Part shown: positions 5,832 through 12,741 of the stretch, piece by piece | How the letters are laid out: the number at the start of each line of letters is the position of its first letter | Position numbering within the stretch: position 1 is the stretch's first letter | Source of the DNA: Clostridia bacterium | GTDB lineage: Bacteria > Bacillota > Clostridia > Christensenellales > Maliibacteriaceae | Direction of reading: 5' to 3' | Assembly (NCBI GenBank): GCA_017935825.1 | Contig: JAGBGW010000308.1 | Location: forward strand, 1-14,009 | DNA: 14,009 bases | Program-made: the position numbers and the translations under genes | The notes under the pieces: model-generated | Told to the model about the DNA's origin: nothing | The model's input: the letters and a program-made list of their open reading frames with translations, nothing else | The model's database searches: none

Positions 5832-6887
5832 TTACAATATAAGATCCGCCTTCCGGTAGATCTGCATGGCGGAAAAATACTTCTCCTCCATGGGGATCCA
5901 CTTGTCGCGGAAAACCTGAGAATATTCTTCTCCGTCCCGTGCCACGATGCGTTCCATCTGGGCATCGGGTGCAATATCGCAAGCCACACGCAAATCGGCA
6001 TAGTTACCAAAAATCTCGTGATGACTGTAGGAACCTTCCACCACGCGAATGGGATTTTGGCGAATCTGCACCATTTTGCCAAGCTCCATACGAGAGCAAT
6101 CAAACCGCTGATAACAGAACGGGGCAGAGTTCTTCAGATGAGGAAGCACTTCCACGGCAAAACGCTCATAGTGCACATTGCCGCCTGATTCTGCAAGGCG
6201 TTCCACCGTGCGAAGCGCAGGGGGGAGGAAGAAATCATCCATATGCACTGCGTCCACGTCCAGCACATGGCAGAGGTTTTCCGCCAGCGTGGTCTTGCCG
6301 CTTGCACAGCGGCCGTCAATGGCAATGACGAAGGGCTCGTCTGTTTGGATCCTTTCAAAAATCGGCAGCATGCGGCACATGGGTCCTGACACCACGCGAT
6401 AGGCAGGGCGATTTGTTTCTCTGTAGATATCGCTGTGATGCACCGCGCGGATGCCGCCTGCAAGATACTCTGCTTTGAAAGTCTCCCAATCTTCGGCGCA
6501 AAAAGGCAGCTTTTCTTCTTTTGCCAGCTTGCTTACGATGTCAAGCCGTGCAAGAAATGCCGCCTCACCTGCCGCGCGGTCGATGTTCGCAGCGTGGCTT
6601 TGCGCGCTTGTCACAAACAACCGAAGCAGCCATGCTTCAGGCAGATGCATTTTTTTCCATGCGCCGATGTTGATGCGGTATACATCGTCTGCGATCTGCT
6701 CATACAGCGCTTGATCAAGAGCAGGGGTCTCTTCAAATTCCTGATGCAGATACCGTGCCGCAGCCTCCGTGTCGGCGAGCAGATGCTCCGCGCCGAAGCT
6801 TGCCTGAAAGCTCATCTTCACGGCGTCACGCATTTGGAAATTCTTATGCATTGCCGCCTGCTGCAGCAAAAATCGTTCCAAGTTCAT
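5832..6887 (-). CDS. Uridine-kinase-like P-loop protein with an extra N-terminal domain
   Basis: The start chosen is the ATG at 6887-6885, which has GAGG five nt upstream; an in-frame ATG at 6944 lies inside a terminator and is rejected. The product is 351 residues. Residues 1 to about 165 form an alpha-helical domain I cannot name, with a conserved look ('DAVK..FQ..FG.EHLL.D', later 'V-H-H-S-D-I-Y-R'). Residues about 175-351 resemble the uridine/phosphoribulokinase fold: Walker A G-R-C-A-S-G-K-T at 192-199, H-M-D-D-F-F-L-P-P at 215-223 and a V-V-E-G-S-Y strand. Near the C-terminus there is a W-I-P-M-E-E-K-Y-F segment. A small-molecule kinase role is likely, but the substrate is unproven. It forms a single-gene unit, transcribed from a promoter inside the preceding terminator. 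Confidence 0.8.
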   Translation of the reverse strand: MNLERFLLQQAAMHKNFQMRDAVKMSFQASFGAEHLLADTEAAARYLHQEFEETPALDQALYEQIADDVYRINIGAWKKMHLPEAWLLRLFVTSAQSHAANIDRAAGEAAFLARLDIVSKLAKEEKLPFCAEDWETFKAEYLAGGIRAVHHSDIYRETNRPAYRVVSGPMCRMLPIFERIQTDEPFVIAIDGRCASGKTTLAENLCHVLDVDAVHMDDFFLPPALRTVERLAESGGNVHYERFAVEVLPHLKNSAPFCYQRFDCSRMELGKMVQIRQNPIRVVEGSYSHHEIFGNYADLRVACDIAPDAQMERIVARDGEEYSQVFRDKWIPMEEKYFSAMQIYRKADLIL

Positions 6888-6915
6888 AGTAACCTCAAAT
6901 TTTTTTGATATCGCT

Positions 6916-6944
6916 ATCATAAAACAAAACCGCCTGCGTTTCAA
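6916..6944 (-). promoter_or_regulatory. Promoter of the kinase-like gene, embedded in the upstream terminator
   Basis: On the minus strand TTGAAA (6944-6939) and TATGAT (6921-6916) are exactly 17 bp apart. The -35 hexamer is formed by the loop of the terminator hairpin at 6926-6955. Confidence 0.5.
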
Positions 6945-6955
6945 CAGGCGGTTTT
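6921..6955 (-). terminator. Intrinsic terminator of the ECF transporter operon
   Basis: An 11-bp stem (6955-6945 with 6936-6926, core ACCGCCTG/CAGGCGGT) has an 8-nt loop. On the minus strand it is followed by TTTTGTTTTA. It lies 13 nt after the stop of the S component. Confidence 0.88.
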
Positions 6956-6968
6956 TGTGTGTGACGGC

Positions 6969-7514
6969 TTATGCCTTGGGATAGCGGCGGGGGATCAGAT
7001 GGGCTTTTTCCAGTGCGTAGTACAGTGCGGGCACTGCCACCAGATGCATGATGATGCCGGGGATCATGGCCACAAAGTAGGAAGAGATCCACATCGCCAT
7101 GGTGAACTCGCCTGCGGCAAAGATCAGTGCCTTGGCGGCGCCAGCCACGATGCGACCCACCAGCATGGCGACGATCATGGAAATTACCACGTCAGCCAGG
7201 GACTTCTTGGTGCGGACAAACTGCATCATCAATCCTGCCACAAGACCGTACACTGCCAATTCCACCATCATGGGCGGCAGGTATGCCATCATGGGCATGC
7301 CGGTCAGCTGGCTGGAAAGCAGGGGACCTGCAAGACCGCAAAGCAGGCCAAACCAGGGGCCGCATACCAGACCGCAAAGCAGTGCGGGGATGTGCATGGG
7401 CGACAGGATGGAACCTGCATCGGGGATGGAGTGGAACGCCATGGGCAGTACCACGCAAAGTGCGATGCATACTGCGCAGATCAGCGCACGCTTGAGGATG
7501 GACATTTTGGTCAT
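6969..7514 (-). CDS. ECF transporter S component (substrate-binding membrane subunit)
   Basis: This is a 181-residue, very hydrophobic protein with about six membrane spans and no ATPase domain. It has the N-terminal basic/hydrophobic start and the 'S-x-L-x-P-M-H-I-P-x-L-L-C-G' and 'GPxxGLLxGLxGPLL' blocks seen in S components of energy-coupling-factor importers (PF12822-type). It would capture a vitamin or similar micronutrient and pass it to the EcfA1/A2/T module encoded just upstream. The start at 7514 has AGGAGG with 8-nt spacing. It begins 24 nt after the ecfT stop and is the last gene of the operon. I cannot assign the substrate: the sequence does not look to me like ThiT, QueT or BioY. 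Confidence 0.8.
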   Translation of the reverse strand: MTKMSILKRALICAVCIALCVVLPMAFHSIPDAGSILSPMHIPALLCGLVCGPWFGLLCGLAGPLLSSQLTGMPMMAYLPPMMVELAVYGLVAGLMMQFVRTKKSLADVVISMIVAMLVGRIVAGAAKALIFAAGEFTMAMWISSYFVAMIPGIIMHLVAVPALYYALEKAHLIPRRYPKA

Positions 7515-7538
7515 GGTTGTTACCTCCTAAGAATTTTT

Positions 7539-8327
7539 TTACAGGAAAAATTGAACAGCGCAAATGCAGCTGCAAATACCAAGTGCCAGCAGGTCGGACT
7601 TTTTTAACGGGATCTTTGCCTTCTTTGTGCGCTTTGCCGCGCCGCGGTAGCCGCGCGCTTCCATGGCGAGGGAAAGCTCGTCCGCGCGGCGGAACGCGCA
7701 AAGGAAGATCGGCAGGATCAGCGGCAGGAAGCTTCTTGCTTTTTCAATGAGATTTCTGCTTTCAAACCGCGCCCCGCGGGCGATCTGTGCTTTGCGGATG
7801 GTGTCCGCCTCCTGCAGCAGCGTGGGGATAAACGACAGTGCCACCGACAGAACCAGCGCGATCATTTCAACGGGGATGCGGAAGACTTTCAAGGGCTTAA
7901 GCAGGACTTCCAGTGCCGTGGTCAGTTCGATGGGGGTGGTGGTACAGGTCAAAAGATTGGAAAGCACCAGCACCAGCACCACATGTGCCACCACGTGCAG
8001 ACCCTGCACGATGCCCTCACGGCTCAAGGTGAAAATACCCCATTTCCAGATCGCTTCTTGTGTACTGAAAAACAGTGCATTCATCAAAAAGATCACGATC
8101 AAAAACGTCGTCATGCGCGAAAGCGTGGACGTAAGGGCAGAAAACGACAGTTTGGAAAGCGCGCACACTGCCACAAGTGTCACTGCGGCAAGTCCATAGC
8201 TGAAAACAGTTTTTGCCTTGAGCATCACGACAAGAAGCAGGATGAAGCAAAGAAGCTTTGCGCGTGCATCCATCTTGTGCAGGACGGAATCTTTTTGCAC
8301 ATATTGTCCCGTCATGGATCGGTTCAT
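7539..8327 (-). CDS. ecfT: ECF transporter transmembrane coupling protein EcfT
   Basis: The 262-residue membrane scaffold couples the two EcfA ATPases to the S component. The start resembles the family signature 'GQY....SVLHKMDARAKLL' (residues 7-26). Hydrophobic segments lie between 25 and 165. The two A-R-G coupling-helix motifs, which dock in the ATPase grooves, are at 183-185 and 224-226 in M-E-A-R-G-Y-R-G. A further helix is at about 245-262. The ATG overlaps the ecfA2 stop as ATGA, and a GGAGGTGAT ribosome-binding site sits inside the end of ecfA2, so translation is coupled. Confidence 0.93.
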   Translation of the reverse strand: MNRSMTGQYVQKDSVLHKMDARAKLLCFILLLVVMLKAKTVFSYGLAAVTLVAVCALSKLSFSALTSTLSRMTTFLIVIFLMNALFFSTQEAIWKWGIFTLSREGIVQGLHVVAHVVLVLVLSNLLTCTTTPIELTTALEVLLKPLKVFRIPVEMIALVLSVALSFIPTLLQEADTIRKAQIARGARFESRNLIEKARSFLPLILPIFLCAFRRADELSLAMEARGYRGAAKRTKKAKIPLKKSDLLALGICSCICAVQFFL

Positions 8328-9160
8328 TGTGCATCACCTCCAAGCTTTGCCTTGAGGTTTTGCACAAATGCTTCGTAGGTCACGCTGTGGGGCAGGGCAA
8401 GCTTTTTTGACATGCGGCTTGCAAAGCTTACGTCAAGGTGCATTTGCGACAGCACCTCCTCGTGGGAGAATACTTCTTCCACCGTGCCGTCCAATGCCTT
8501 TTTGCCGTCATTGATGACGATGAGTCTGTGCGCACAATCGGCAAGTGCATCCGCGTTGTGGGAGATCATCAAAATCGTTGTGCCCTGTGCATGCAGTTTT
8601 TTCAAAAGCTTCAGGAACGCATCCCTTGCCTGCGGATCAAGTCCTGCAATGGGTTCGTCGAGTATGAGAATTTCAGGTTGCGCTGCCAGCACACCTGCAA
8701 TGGCCACGCGCCGCTTTTCGCCGCCCGAAAGTGCCAACGGGGATTCCTCGCGGATCGCCGCAAAGTCAAACCCCATATCTTCCAGCGCCTGCCGTACACG
8801 CGCTTCCACTTCCTTTTTTGAAAGTTTGCTGTACTTCAGTGCAAACGCCACATCCCGATATACGGTGGTCTCAAAAAGCTGATACTCAGGGTACTGAAAC
8901 ACATATCCAAGCTTGCCTCGCAGGATGGTCTTGTCGTAATGCCTGGAATTGATATCCTCGCCGTCGATCAAAACCTGTCCGCTTGTGGGGGTAAGAAGCC
9001 CTGCCATCAGCTGTACAAGCGATGTCTTGCCGCAGCCGGTGCGGCCCATGATGCCGATAAATTCACCGCGCCCGATCTGCAGGTCAATATCCTGCAGAAC
9101 GTCGCTTTTTCTTCCTTCACAGTCGTATTGCAGGCAAAGTTGTTTCAGTTGAATCTGCAT
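8324..9160 (-). CDS. ecfA2: ECF transporter ATP-binding protein EcfA2
   Basis: This 278-residue ABC ATPase is one of the two different nucleotide-binding subunits of the ECF importer. Visible motifs are Walker A G-R-T-G-C-G-K-T (39-46), Q-loop Q-Y-P-E-Y-Q (89-94), signature L-S-G-G-E-K-R-R (144-151), Walker B I-L-I-L-D-E-P with Glu169, and H-loop His201. The C-terminal extension after about 225 is typical of EcfA proteins. The 'GK-GYVFQYPEYQLFE' stretch is characteristic of the A2 partner. Its 5' end overlaps ecfA1 by 16 nt and its 3' end overlaps ecfT by 4 nt. Confidence 0.94.
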   Translation of the reverse strand: MQIQLKQLCLQYDCEGRKSDVLQDIDLQIGRGEFIGIMGRTGCGKTSLVQLMAGLLTPTSGQVLIDGEDINSRHYDKTILRGKLGYVFQYPEYQLFETTVYRDVAFALKYSKLSKKEVEARVRQALEDMGFDFAAIREESPLALSGGEKRRVAIAGVLAAQPEILILDEPIAGLDPQARDAFLKLLKKLHAQGTTILMISHNADALADCAHRLIVINDGKKALDGTVEEVFSHEEVLSQMHLDVSFASRMSKKLALPHSVTYEAFVQNLKAKLGGDAQ

Positions 9161-9969
9161 ATTGCCTCCAATAACTCTTCCTCAGTCAAAGGACACATGG
9201 GAAGGGTGATGCCTTCCGCCAACAAATCGTAGTACACCCGTGCCGCGTGGGGCATCAAAAGCTTTGCCGCATCCATCTTTTCTTTGTCACAAAGAATTTC
9301 CCGTGCCGTGCCAAAGGCAAGGATTTTTCCATCCTGCATCAACGCCACGCGGTCTGCAAGGACAGCTTCCTCCACATAGTGGGTGATCATGACGATGGTG
9401 TGCCCCTGTGCCTGCAGTTTTTTCATCATCGCCAGCACTTCTCTTCGGCACATGGGGTCCAGCATGGCGGTGGCTTCGTCAAAGATGATCACTTTCGGCG
9501 ACAGTGCCAGCACGCCTGCGATGGCAAGGCGCTGCTTTTGTCCGCCCGAAAGGGTATAGGGGGCGCGGTGCTCAAAGCCGTCCAGCGCCACCTGATGCAG
9601 CGCGGCTTTGACGATCGCGCCGATGTCCTGGCGCGGTACCTCGTAGTTTTCGGGTCCGAATGCCACCTCTTCCTGGACCACACTTGATACAAACTGGTTG
9701 TCAGGATTTTGAAAGACCATGCCGCAGACACGGCGAAGCTCGAAGGTCATTTTTTTGTCCGACGTGTCGAATCCCGCCACGGTAAGCTTGCCCTCCTGCA
9801 TGGGCAGCAGCGCATTGCAAAGCCGTGCAAAGGTGGATTTTCCGCAGCCGTTTTGTCCCAAAACAGCGATCATTTCCCCCGATTGGATGGAAAGTGTTAC
9901 CTCATGCAATACGCGGCGGAGACCCTCGTCGGTTTCGTAGGCAAAGCCTACGTTTTGTGCTTGAATCAT
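9145..9969 (-). CDS. ecfA1: ECF transporter ATP-binding protein EcfA1
   Basis: This 274-residue ABC ATPase is the first gene of the ECF operon. Motifs: Walker A G-Q-N-G-C-G-K-S (38-45), Q-loop Q-N-P-D-N-Q (87-92), signature L-S-G-G-Q-K-Q-R (140-147), Walker B I-I-F-D-E-A with Glu165 and D-P after it, and H-loop His197. 'GMVFQNPDNQFV' and 'DEAT-MLDP' point to EcfA1 rather than EcfA2. I place the start at the ATG at 9969, which has GAGG about six nt upstream. An in-frame ATG at 10005 lacks a good ribosome-binding site and lies in the leader hairpin region. The protein acts on the inner membrane face as a heterodimer with EcfA2. Confidence 0.93.
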   Translation of the reverse strand: MIQAQNVGFAYETDEGLRRVLHEVTLSIQSGEMIAVLGQNGCGKSTFARLCNALLPMQEGKLTVAGFDTSDKKMTFELRRVCGMVFQNPDNQFVSSVVQEEVAFGPENYEVPRQDIGAIVKAALHQVALDGFEHRAPYTLSGGQKQRLAIAGVLALSPKVIIFDEATAMLDPMCRREVLAMMKKLQAQGHTIVMITHYVEEAVLADRVALMQDGKILAFGTAREILCDKEKMDAAKLLMPHAARVYYDLLAEGITLPMCPLTEEELLEAICRFN

Positions 9970-10110
9970 CGGTTTCCTCAAATACTCTGCAAATAAAAAT
10001 GCCATGAAGAATGCACCCCATGTCGATAGGGCATATCACCTTCATGGCAATTCATACAAAAATAAGTCGTTCCTGCGCTTCGATGCGCAATTTGTCTTTT
10101 TCTTAAAGAC
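9970..10110 (-). promoter_or_regulatory. Structured 5' leader of the ECF operon with terminator-like hairpin
   Basis: Between the likely transcript start (~10110) and ecfA1 the minus strand can form three hairpins. The first is TTTGTCTTT/AAAGACAAA (10113-10105 with 10099-10091). The second is TGCGC/GCGCA (10089-10085 with 10078-10074). The third is a long hairpin, TGCCATGAA/TTCATGGCA (10049-10041 with 10008-10000), with an inner ATGCCC-type stem and an internal loop. The long hairpin is followed directly by TTTTTATTT (9999-9991), which makes it look like an intrinsic terminator ahead of the gene. I do not recognise a known riboswitch consensus (TPP, FMN, cobalamin, THF, preQ1 and others were considered by eye). 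Confidence 0.45.
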
Positions 10111-10116
10111 AAAATA

Positions 10117-10145
10117 AGTGTAACACATTGCTGCACGATGTGCAA
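10117..10145 (-). promoter_or_regulatory. Promoter of the ECF operon
   Basis: On the minus strand TTGCAC (10145-10140) and TACACT (10122-10117) are 17 bp apart. Transcription would start near 10110, diverging from spoIIE. Confidence 0.55.
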
Positions 10146-10156
10146 CAAAAAAACCT

Positions 10157-10163
10157 TGCCGAA
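10157..10163 (+). promoter_or_regulatory. Candidate Spo0A box 1
   Basis: TGCCGAA matches the 0A-box consensus TGNCGAA exactly. It lies 107 nt upstream of the spoIIE start and 12 nt beyond the -35 hexamer of the divergent ECF promoter. Confidence 0.4.
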
Positions 10164-10198
10164 GTATGGGGAAGAAGAAAGGTGATCACGCACACCCG

Positions 10199-10227
10199 TT
10201 CGACAATGGATGCATCGCGTGTATGGT
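10199..10227 (+). promoter_or_regulatory. Candidate Spo0A box 2 and spoIIE promoter
   Basis: TTCGACA at 10199-10205 is the reverse complement of the 0A-box TGTCGAA, a full match. It overlaps a -35-like TCGACA (10200-10205). A -10-like TATGGT follows at 10222-10227 after 16 bp. In Bacillus, spoIIE is transcribed by sigma-A RNA polymerase activated by phosphorylated Spo0A bound near -35, which is the arrangement seen here. Confidence 0.55.
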
Positions 10228-10263
10228 AACGTATAGCCATCAATGGGAGGGGAGGGTGTGACC

Positions 10264-12624
10264 ATGCAGAAAATATTGCATCAAAGTGCAGAAAAAGCAG
10301 CAGGACGAAAGCTTCCCACCACCTACTTTCTTGCCCAGTTTGCAGGTGCCTGCATCGCAGCCCTCTGCGCCGTGATCCCCGTAAGCTTTGCACCCGTCGT
10401 GCTTTGTGTTGATATGTGCATGGCGCTGATCGCCCATGATGTTTTTGCACCGCTTTGCTTCGGCTTTTGCGCCGTGGCACGGCTGTGCATGGGTGTCCTT
10501 TTGGCAGAACCCCTTGTCTGGTACGATGCAATCGCCATCGCGCTTTGCTGTCTTGCGGCATTTTTTACCCACAGGAAGGGCAAAAGCGACAACTTTTTTC
10601 TGCAAGGTCTGCTTGGTGCGGCATGCCTGTTTTTGTCACGCATCATTGCCTTTCGCCTGCTGGTGCTGGACTGGATCATTTTGTCCGTGCAGATGCTGGT
10701 ATGCGCACTGCTTTATCCCGTCTTTCATACCGCCCTTGCGGTGCTTTCTTCCCACAGCGGACGAAAGATCCTGTCTCAGGAAGAAACCCTTGCCATCTGT
10801 GTGACACTGGCCTGTCTTCTTTGCGGTGCGGTGCAAGTGCGCATTTTTACCCTGTCGCCTGCCATTGCGGCAAGTTATCTGCTGATCCTCATCGCCGCCT
10901 ATGGCGGCGGTGTGGGACTTGGCGCAGGCTGCGCCGCCGTGCTGGGCGCGGCAATTGCAGTGGGCCTGTCGGGTCAGTGGCTTATCGTCTGCAACCTGAC
11001 ACTTTGCGCAGTGGTCTGCGCCGTGTTTTCAAACAACCGCTTTTTGTGCGCGATAAGCTTTATTTTGACCAATGCCGTGCTGACACTTTTGATCAACGGT
11101 TCCCATGAAATTATATTGAATTTGAAGGAGACTCTGCCTGCCTGTATCATCTTTTGCGCAGTGCCAAAGAAGTGGATCGCGAAAAGCAGTGCACTGATCA
11201 GTGAAGAAGCGCGGCGGCGTGACGACAATGCACAGATCTTGCGGAGAGTCTCCAACGCCATCCATGCCCGTCTCTACGGCGTGTCCGACGTCTTTTCCCA
11301 GATGGCGCAGTGCTTTTCCTCTGTGGCAGGGGCAAGTGAGACTTCTCCCAAAATCCATACGGAACATATGATGCAGCGGCTCTACAGTGAAGTCTGTGAC
11401 AAATGCGCCCTTTGCAATGTGTGCTGGAAACGAGCCTATGACCAAACCTATCAGGCGATGGAACAGGCACTTGAATCTGCACGGGAGCATGGCCGCTTTG
11501 ACCCAAGGCTTCTTGACCGCGACTTTGCGCGGCGCTGCATGAAGACCCAGCAGATGATCGACGCCATCAACCACATGGCGCAGCTTTATATCGTCAACAA
11601 TAAGTGGGAGCACCGCATGGAGGAAAGCCGCATGCTGGTTGCCCAGCAATTGCTGGGTGTGTCGGACATCATGCACCAGATGGCGGACGATATGCGCCTG
11701 GATATGTCCTTTGACAACCGTGTGGAGAGAGATATCCGCGTAAGCCTTGACCGCTATGCCATCGCCCGCGATGCGGAAGTCACCGTCTGGCGTGCATCGG
11801 GCGGCTATCAGGTGCGTCTGCAGTGCGAAAAGGCAGGCGACCGCATCGCCTGCATGCAGTGCGGCGGCAAAGCCATCGGGGAAGCTCTTGGGTGCCGCAT
11901 GCACCTTGCAGGCAGTCTTTGCGACATTTCGGGCACGGGCAGATGCAGCTGCAGCTATGCCCAAAGCGTTGCGTATTCCCTTGTAACAGGCAGTGCAGGC
12001 TGCGCCGCCTACGGGCAAAGTTTATCGGGCGACAGTACCGTCATTACCCAGCTGGACGGCGCAAGAACACTGCTTGCCATCTGCGACGGCATGGGCAACG
12101 GCGTGCGTGCCCATCAGGAAAGCAGTGCCACGGCAAGCCTGCTTTCCAATTTCTATAAGGCAGGTTTCTCCCGTGAAGCGGCGCTTCATACCATCAATCG
12201 TTTGCTTCTTCTGCGCTCGGGGGAGGAGATGTTCTCCACCGTGGATATGTGCGTCTTCGACTGCGCAGGGGGCACCTGTCAGGTGACAAAGATCGCCGCC
12301 GCCCCCGGCATCCTCTACAAAAACGGCAAAATGCACCTGATTCAGACCGAGGCCCTTCCCATGGGCGTTGCCGATACCGCCATACCCCCTGCCATCCGCT
12401 ACAAACTACAGGCAGGGGACGGCATCATCATCATGAGCGACGGCATTACGGACGTATTGTCGGAAGATTCTCTGATCCCCATCTGCCAAAGCTTCTGGCA
12501 GGATGCGCACGGAGATCCGCAGGATTTTTGCGATGCGCTGGTGCAGGCGGCCATTGCCTGCAGCGGCGACATGGCAAAGGACGATATGTCCGTGGTAGCG
12601 GCGATTTTGACAGAAAGCGCATAA
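10264..12624 (+). CDS. spoIIE: Stage II sporulation protein E (SpoIIE), PP2C-type phosphatase
   Basis: SpoIIE is the membrane-bound serine phosphatase that dephosphorylates SpoIIAA, releasing sigma-F in the forespore; it also acts in polar septation. The chosen ATG at 10264 has GGAGG at 8-nt spacing (an in-frame ATG at 10243 has none), giving 786 residues. Residues about 20-320 hold roughly ten hydrophobic segments. The middle regulatory region has a cysteine cluster, C-x2-C-x2-C-x2-C at 378-387. The C-terminal third is the phosphatase, with metal-binding aspartates Asp608 (I-C-D-G-M-G), Asp726 (M-S-D-G-I) and Asp773-Asp774 (K-D-D-M-S-V). Length and domain order match clostridial SpoIIE. It appears to be transcribed alone and lies divergent from the ECF operon. 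Confidence 0.96.
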   Translation: MQKILHQSAEKAAGRKLPTTYFLAQFAGACIAALCAVIPVSFAPVVLCVDMCMALIAHDVFAPLCFGFCAVARLCMGVLLAEPLVWYDAIAIALCCLAAFFTHRKGKSDNFFLQGLLGAACLFLSRIIAFRLLVLDWIILSVQMLVCALLYPVFHTALAVLSSHSGRKILSQEETLAICVTLACLLCGAVQVRIFTLSPAIAASYLLILIAAYGGGVGLGAGCAAVLGAAIAVGLSGQWLIVCNLTLCAVVCAVFSNNRFLCAISFILTNAVLTLLINGSHEIILNLKETLPACIIFCAVPKKWIAKSSALISEEARRRDDNAQILRRVSNAIHARLYGVSDVFSQMAQCFSSVAGASETSPKIHTEHMMQRLYSEVCDKCALCNVCWKRAYDQTYQAMEQALESAREHGRFDPRLLDRDFARRCMKTQQMIDAINHMAQLYIVNNKWEHRMEESRMLVAQQLLGVSDIMHQMADDMRLDMSFDNRVERDIRVSLDRYAIARDAEVTVWRASGGYQVRLQCEKAGDRIACMQCGGKAIGEALGCRMHLAGSLCDISGTGRCSCSYAQSVAYSLVTGSAGCAAYGQSLSGDSTVITQLDGARTLLAICDGMGNGVRAHQESSATASLLSNFYKAGFSREAALHTINRLLLLRSGEEMFSTVDMCVFDCAGGTCQVTKIAAAPGILYKNGKMHLIQTEALPMGVADTAIPPAIRYKLQAGDGIIIMSDGITDVLSEDSLIPICQSFWQDAHGDPQDFCDALVQAAIACSGDMAKDDMSVVAAILTESA

Positions 12625-12626
12625 GT

Positions 12627-12658
12627 TGAGGCACACTTCTAAAAGGAAGTGTGCCTCA
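12627..12658 (+). terminator. Hairpin terminator after spoIIE
   Basis: A 13-bp perfect stem (12627-12639 with 12646-12658, GAGGCACACTTC/GAAGTGTGCCTC) has a 6-nt loop, starting 3 nt after the stop. The T-tract (GTTCTGTT) is weak, so termination may be helped by the hairpins that follow. Confidence 0.65.
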
Positions 12659-12665
12659 GTTCTGT

Positions 12666-12740
12666 TCGCCTGACGGCGAGTGATATTGCTTCGCAGTGAT
12701 AGGATGCTTCGCATCGTGATATTGTCCTTCGGACAGTTTT
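12666..12740. repeat. Array of four mini-hairpins with GTGATA(T) linkers
   Basis: Four short perfect stems follow one another: TCGCC-TGAC-GGCGA (12666-12679), TGC-TTC-GCA (12687-12695), GATGC-TTC-GCATC (12703-12715) and TGTCC-TTC-GGACA (12723-12735). They are joined by GTGATAT (12680-12686), GTGATA (12696-12701) and GTGATAT (12716-12722), and the last stem is followed by GTTTTC. Stem sequences differ but remain self-complementary, while loops (TTC in three of four) and linkers are constant. This indicates RNA or single-strand DNA structure under constraint. I recall similar rows between genes in Clostridia but know no function. Confidence 0.65.
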
Positions 12741-12741
12741 C

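Noticed and set aside
6888..6944. Upstream ATG for the kinase-like protein
   Set aside because: It falls inside the ECF operon terminator and the gene's own promoter, and lacks a ribosome-binding site.
9970..10005. An upstream start for EcfA1 adding 12 residues
   Set aside because: That ATG lies in the leader hairpin without a good ribosome-binding site; the ATG at 9969 has one and gives the usual EcfA1 N-terminus.
12666..12740. CRISPR array
   Set aside because: The repeated pieces are 6-7 nt linkers and variable self-complementary stems, not identical 24-40 nt repeats with unique spacers, and no cas gene is present.
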